Position numbers and translations under genes: made by a program. From Polymorphum gilvum SL003B-26A1 (GTDB taxonomy: Bacteria > Pseudomonadota > Alphaproteobacteria > Rhizobiales > Stappiaceae), in the NCBI RefSeq assembly GCF_000192745.1, contig NC_015259.1, forward strand, positions 4,169,001-4,233,000: a stretch of DNA of 64,000 bases, in the 5' to 3' direction. Positions 60,101-64,000 of this stretch are shown piece by piece. The number at the start of each line of letters is the position of its first letter. The stretch's first letter is position 1. Under the pieces are notes generated by a model. It saw nothing but the letters and a program-made list of their open reading frames with translations, had not been told where the DNA came from and made no database searches.

Positions 60101-61327
60101 ATGCGTATCCTGATGCCCTGCGCCGCCTTTCCCCCGGTCATTGACGGCGGCGGTCCCGTCTCGTCGCTGATGCTGGCCAAGATGCTGCTGGCCGAGGGGC
60201 ACGATCTGCGCGTCGTGCATGTCTCCGACGAGGACCGTCACGAGGTCTTCGACGGCGTGCCGGTGCACCGGCTCAGGAGCCTGAACCTTTACTGGAACTA
60301 CTACACCCCGCGTCCGGCCTGGCAGAAGATGGCCTGGCACCTGCTGGAGAACGGCAACCCGCGCGCCTTCCTGGCCATGCGCCGGGAGATCGCCGACTTC
60401 TCTCCCGACATCGTGCTGACGGTCAGCATCGAGAACGTCAACGTCGCCACCTGGGCGGCTGCCCGCGCAGCCGGCATCCCGGTGGCGCATACCGTCTTCA
60501 GTGCCTTCATGATGTGCTGGAACGGCGTCATGCAGAAGCGCGGCGAGAACTGCGCCGGCCAGTGCACGAGCTGCAAGGTTACCTCCTTCGGCCGGCGCCA
60601 GTTCTCCCGCCTGGTCGATACGGTGATCGGCGAATCCCACGACATCCTGCGCCGGCACGTCGACGAGGGCTATTTCCCCAACGCCGTCGCGCGTCGGGTG
60701 CCGGCCGCGATCGACGCGATCCACGCGACCACACCGCGGGCCTTTCCGCGCGGCCGGCCGTTCCGCGTCGGCTTCCTCGGCGTGCACACGCGCTTCAAGG
60801 GCTTCGGCACGCTCGCCCGCGCGGCGGGCATGCTGTCGCCGGACGCCGATGTCGAGTTCCTCGTCGGCGGCACGGGCCGCGACGCCTTTGCCGAGGAGGC
60901 GCGCGCGCTGTTCCCGCCCGAGCGCACCACCTTCCTCGGCTGGACCACGCCGGAGAGCTTCTTCCCCCAGGTCGACGTGCTGGTCTATCCGACCATCGGC
61001 CGCGAGGCCTTCGGCCGCGCCACCATCGAGGCCTTCTCCTACGGCGTGCCGGTCATCGCTTCCAGCATCGGCGGCGTGGCGGAGAACGTCGAGGCCGGCG
61101 TCAACGGCTATCACGTCGCGCCCGACGACGCCGAGGCGCTGCGCGCCCGCATCGAGGCCATGGCCGGAGACCCGCAGGACTACGAACGCCTGTCGCGGGG
61201 CGCCCTCGACGCCGCGCGGGGCTACCTCCGGCCCCATGTCGGGCGCCTGCTGTCGGGCGTGCTCGAGGAGACCCTCGCCCGCCGCAACGCCGCCGGCACC
61301 CCGCTGGCCGCCGAGGCCGCGCAATGA
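60101..61327 (+). CDS. GT4-family glycosyltransferase with a cysteine cluster
   Basis: This 408-residue GT-B enzyme begins RILMPCAAFPPVIDGGGPVS and has the nucleotide-sugar domain GFLGVHTRFKGFGTLARAAG and the late EAFGRATIEAFSYGVPVIAS (EX7E type). Around residues 140-160 a segment MMCWNGVMQKRGENCAGQCT, followed by SCK, places four cysteines close together, which could bind zinc or an Fe-S cluster. It overlaps the flippase gene by 4 bp. Confidence 0.87.
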   Translation: MRILMPCAAFPPVIDGGGPVSSLMLAKMLLAEGHDLRVVHVSDEDRHEVFDGVPVHRLRSLNLYWNYYTPRPAWQKMAWHLLENGNPRAFLAMRREIADFSPDIVLTVSIENVNVATWAAARAAGIPVAHTVFSAFMMCWNGVMQKRGENCAGQCTSCKVTSFGRRQFSRLVDTVIGESHDILRRHVDEGYFPNAVARRVPAAIDAIHATTPRAFPRGRPFRVGFLGVHTRFKGFGTLARAAGMLSPDADVEFLVGGTGRDAFAEEARALFPPERTTFLGWTTPESFFPQVDVLVYPTIGREAFGRATIEAFSYGVPVIASSIGGVAENVEAGVNGYHVAPDDAEALRARIEAMAGDPQDYERLSRGALDAARGYLRPHVGRLLSGVLEETLARRNAAGTPLAAEAAQ

Positions 61328-62712
61328 AGGATCTGCGCGCGCGTCTCGCCCAGATCGACCCGGTCGGCCTACTGTGGTCGATGGGCAGCCGCTTCGGCAG
61401 CACGCTGCTGAGCTTCCTGGTCCTCTACGCCGCCAGCCAGTCGCTGGAGACCGCCGAATACGGCCTCTACATCTTCCTGTTTTCGATCGGCAGTTCGCTC
61501 GGCCTGATCTTTGTCTTCGGCCAGCACGTCCTGCTGGTGAAGCACTACCGCCTCGACGGCCACGCCAAGGGCCGCACCAATCAGGACATCCTGTTCGTCA
61601 ACGCTTGCTGGCTGACGCTCGGCGCCGGCGCCCTGCTGCTGGCGGCCGCCGCGATGCTGCCCTTCACCGGCCGCCTCAGCCCGCCCTACGACGCCCTGCC
61701 GATCGCCTTCGCCTTTGCCGCCGCCTTCGCGCTCAGCGAATATTTTCAGAACTATTTCCGCATCCACGGCCTGATCGCGCTCGCCCTCGCCCCGCGCGAG
61801 AACATCTGGCGGCTGCTCAGCGCCGTGGCGCTGCCGCTGCTCGCCTGGGCCGGGCTGATGCACAGCGGCGCCGCGGCGATGGAGGTCGTCACCGTGCTGC
61901 TCGGCGTCGCCGTCGGCTACCAGGTCTATCGCTTCGTGCGGATCGAGGGCCTCGGCTTCCTCGGCGCCGCCCGGCCGCGGATCGACCGGGGCACGCTCAA
62001 GGCCTGGAACCGGGAAACCGGGTTCTTCTCGGCCAACACCTTCTTCAATTCGGCGGCCGCCTACCTGGAGACGATCCTGATCGGCATCGTCCTCGACCTG
62101 GAGGCGGCGGCGGTCTATTTCGTCGCCTATCGCATCTCCATGCTGCTCACTCTGCCGGTGCTGGCGATCGACACTGTCGGCATCCCGCTGATTTCGGCCC
62201 GGTTCCAGGACAGGGACACGGCCGGCGCCCAGCGCATCACGGCGCTGCTGTCGGCCGGCAGCTTCCTGTGCGCGGTCGTCGGCGGGCTGCTGCTCTATTT
62301 CACCGGCGACATCGCGCTCGCCCTGTTCGATCCGCAGTTCGAGGAGCATTTCGCCATCCTGGCCATCCTGTGCCTGGCCGCCATCACCCATGCCTTCTTC
62401 GGCCCCGGCACCTGGCTGATCATGATCGGCGGCGGCGAGCGCTACCTGCTGGCCATGCGCAGCGTCGTCTTCGTCGTCTATCTCGGCGTGCTCGGCGGGC
62501 TGGGCTTCACGTTGGGCCTGGCCGGCGTTGCCTTCGCCGGCTGGTTCCAGCTGCTCGCCGTCCATCTGCTCAGCCGGCGCTGGGTGATCCGGCGCTGGTC
62601 GGTCGACAACGCCGCCACCGCGATCCTGCCCTATCTCGCCCGCTCGCGGGCCGGCGCAGGTCCTGTCGCGGCGGGCGACGGCCGCAAGGAAGCCTCCGAT
62701 GCCTCGTGCTGA
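61324..62712 (+). CDS. Wzx-type polysaccharide flippase
   Basis: This 462-residue protein has about 12-14 membrane segments in the MOP/polysaccharide transporter pattern. It starts GSRFGSTLLSFLVLYAASQS with ETAEYGLYIFLFSIGSSLGL, and the later half begins with AAAYLETILIGIVLDLEAAA. It should flip lipid-linked repeat units across the inner membrane. It is tightly coupled to the preceding transferase. Confidence 0.88.
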   Translation: MKDLRARLAQIDPVGLLWSMGSRFGSTLLSFLVLYAASQSLETAEYGLYIFLFSIGSSLGLIFVFGQHVLLVKHYRLDGHAKGRTNQDILFVNACWLTLGAGALLLAAAAMLPFTGRLSPPYDALPIAFAFAAAFALSEYFQNYFRIHGLIALALAPRENIWRLLSAVALPLLAWAGLMHSGAAAMEVVTVLLGVAVGYQVYRFVRIEGLGFLGAARPRIDRGTLKAWNRETGFFSANTFFNSAAAYLETILIGIVLDLEAAAVYFVAYRISMLLTLPVLAIDTVGIPLISARFQDRDTAGAQRITALLSAGSFLCAVVGGLLLYFTGDIALALFDPQFEEHFAILAILCLAAITHAFFGPGTWLIMIGGGERYLLAMRSVVFVVYLGVLGGLGFTLGLAGVAFAGWFQLLAVHLLSRRWVIRRWSVDNAATAILPYLARSRAGAGPVAAGDGRKEASDASC

Positions 62713-63823
62713 CCGGCGCCCGGCACCGCGCGCCATGGCGCTCGCCCTAGCCCTGGTTCCCGCCCTGGCCCTCGGTTCGGCCGGCGCGGCGCCGGCGCGC
62801 GAATGCCTGCGCGGCGCCAATGCGGCAGGCGGCGAGTTCGGCCCCCTGCCGGGACGCCACGGCCAGACGCACCTCTATCCCTCCGAGGCCACGCTCGCCT
62901 ACCTCGCCGGCAAGGGCATGAACGTCGTGCGTCTGCCGTTTCGCTGGGAACGGCTGCAGCCGACCCCGTTCGGTCGGCTCGACGACACCGAACTGACGCT
63001 GCTCCGGGCGAGTGTCGACACGGCTGCCGCCCTCGGCCTGACGGTCATTCTCGATCCGCACAACTACGCCAGGTACGGCGAGGCCATGATCGGCTCCCAG
63101 GCGGTTCCGGTCGAGGCCTTCGCCGATTTCTGGCGCCGCCTCGCGCCGCTCTACGCCGGCCGCGACGACATCGTCTATCTGCTGATGAACGAGCCGCAAT
63201 CGATCACCGCGCGCGCCTGGCTGCCGGCGGTCAACGCGGCCATCGCCGCCATCCGCGCCGCTGGCGCCGACAACCTGATCCTTGTGCCCGGCACCATCTG
63301 GACCGGCGCCTCGCACTGGTTCGAGGACCAGGACGGCGGCTCGAATGCCGAGGTCCTGATGGGCGTCGAGGATCCGCTCGATCACTACGCCTTCGACGTC
63401 CACCAGTACATGGACCGGGACTTTTCGGGCACCAACGCGGACTGCCCGCGTGTCGCCGACGCGCTCGCCGCACTCGACCGGGTCACCGGCTGGCTGGCCC
63501 GCACCGGCAACCGCGCCTTCCTCGGCGAGTTCGGCGGCACCAGCTCGCCGGACTGTCTGGCCGGCATCGCGGCGATGGCCGCTTTCGTCAACGCCCGTCC
63601 CGACACCTGGTTCGGCTGGGCCTACTGGGCGGCCGGCGACTGGTGGGGTGACTACCCGTTGTCGATCCAGCCGGAGGCCGATGGCACGGAGCGGCCCCAG
63701 ATGGCCGCGCTCGAGCCGCTCGTCGCGCGGCTGACCGCGGCGGAGCGCGCCTGTCCCGCACTCGAAGCGACCGCCGGCTGGCAGTTGCGCGGCCCGAAGG
63801 AGGGAGACAATGCCCGTCCGTGA
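62699..63823 (+). CDS. Exported GH5-family glycoside hydrolase
   Basis: This 374-residue enzyme has a signal peptide (about 1-31) and a GH5 (beta/alpha)8 barrel. Visible residues are the RLPFRWERLQ strand, the acid/base E165 in LLMNEPQS, HQYMD around 235, and the nucleophile E277 in FLGEFGG. It probably trims or releases a beta-linked polysaccharide in the periplasm, as cellulase-like enzymes in EPS loci do. The start overlaps the flippase gene by 14 bp, behind aaggaagcctccg. Confidence 0.9.
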   Translation: MPRADRRPAPRAMALALALVPALALGSAGAAPARECLRGANAAGGEFGPLPGRHGQTHLYPSEATLAYLAGKGMNVVRLPFRWERLQPTPFGRLDDTELTLLRASVDTAAALGLTVILDPHNYARYGEAMIGSQAVPVEAFADFWRRLAPLYAGRDDIVYLLMNEPQSITARAWLPAVNAAIAAIRAAGADNLILVPGTIWTGASHWFEDQDGGSNAEVLMGVEDPLDHYAFDVHQYMDRDFSGTNADCPRVADALAALDRVTGWLARTGNRAFLGEFGGTSSPDCLAGIAAMAAFVNARPDTWFGWAYWAAGDWWGDYPLSIQPEADGTERPQMAALEPLVARLTAAERACPALEATAGWQLRGPKEGDNARP

Positions 63824-64000
63824 TCCGTTTGCCCCCTGCCAGCCCGTAGCGCTCGGCGACACCTTCGGCCTGTTCCACGGCGGCGCCGGCACGACCGGCG
63901 TGATCGTCTGCGAGGACTGGGGCTATGAAGGCCTGTGCGCGCGGCGCAGCCTGCGGCATCTTGCCGACCGGCTGGCCGCAGACGGCTATCCGGTGCTGCG
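63810..64000 (+). CDS. Alpha/beta hydrolase, N-terminal part (cut by window edge)
   Basis: The ATG at 63810 has a strong aaggagggagac site inside the GH5 gene end. The visible 63 codons (FGLFHGGAGTTGVIVCEDWG, then YEGLCARRSLRHLADRLAAD and GYPVLR) look like the first strands of a serine-aminopeptidase-type alpha/beta hydrolase, with the oxyanion-loop region and helix A. Such hydrolases occur in EPS clusters, including exosortase-linked ones. The catalytic triad lies outside the window, so the activity cannot be judged. Confidence 0.7.
   Translation, partial: MPVRDPFAPCQPVALGDTFGLFHGGAGTTGVIVCEDWGYEGLCARRSLRHLADRLAADGYPVL

Noticed and set aside
1-64000. tRNA, rRNA or CRISPR features
   Set aside because: Reading both strands gave no cloverleaf with a standard TPsiC arm, no rRNA segment and no regular repeat-spacer array. 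A dedicated search was not possible.

Overview
The window is high-GC DNA from an alphaproteobacterium, most likely of the Hyphomicrobiales (Rhizobiales). The signs are motC, motE, an FtcR/Rem-type flagellar regulator, flaF/flbT and the gene order fliF-fliH-motB-motC-fliK-transglycosylase followed by flgE-flgK-flgL-flaF-flbT-flgD-fliQ. No rRNA, tRNA or CRISPR array was seen.

Layout. (1) 1-107: the first 35 codons of an ftcR/rem-like response regulator on the minus strand, cut by the window edge. (2) 421-1524: a complete IS481-family insertion sequence with 18-bp terminal inverted repeats and a 7-bp target duplication, lying between ftcR and fliI. (3) 1621-38580: about 37 kb holding nearly a full flagellar gene set, mostly on the minus strand. 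It includes the C ring, export gate and ATPase, rod, hook, rings, one flagellin, MotA/B/C/E and FlaF/FlbT. The transcription units are DUF1217-flgF-orf-fliI; motA-fliM-orf-fliN-fliG-flhB-orf (plus strand); flhA-fliR-fliJ-like-flgJ-like-flgN-like-orf; flgE-flgK-flgL-flaF-flbT-flgD-fliQ; fliF-fliH-motB-motC-fliK-SLT; fla; and flgB-flgC-fliE-flgG-flgA-flgI-motE-flgH-fliL-fliP. A 3-gene block (beta-helix protein, small exported protein, DUF4424 protein) separates fliQ from flhA, which are adjacent in related genomes. (4) 38768-41687: a YegD-like Hsp70 protein, a 77-residue orphan, a double-ACT protein and an AhpD-like protein. (5) 41838-53075: a cobalamin cluster behind a divergent cobalamin-riboswitch-like leader: DUF6732-like, cbiX, cobH, an 87-codon coupled ORF, cobL, cobI, a cbiG-cobJ fusion and cobM on the plus strand; cobB and cobA on the minus strand; cbiD and cobK on the plus strand. 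(6) 53062-64000: a Wzx/Wzy-type exopolysaccharide locus: WecG/TagA transferase, Wzz/GumC-like protein with a degenerate kinase domain, polymerase, two GT4 transferases, a deacetylase, a flippase, a GH5 hydrolase and the start of an alpha/beta hydrolase.

The most striking unexplained signal is a 16-bp element, consensus YCAGCYYCGSRCAAGC, found once in the right orientation upstream of eight flagellar genes that head transcription units. Seven copies end 46-67 bp before the start codon. The eighth belongs to flagellin, which has a longer leader that can fold and hide its own ribosome binding site. This looks like the common promoter or activator site of the flagellar regulon. The motif is absent upstream of ftcR, which makes FtcR (or an unseen sigma factor) the natural candidate for recognising it. 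In the B12 cluster, CbiX, CbiG and CbiD accompany Cob-type enzymes, which suggests an early-cobalt or hybrid corrin route.
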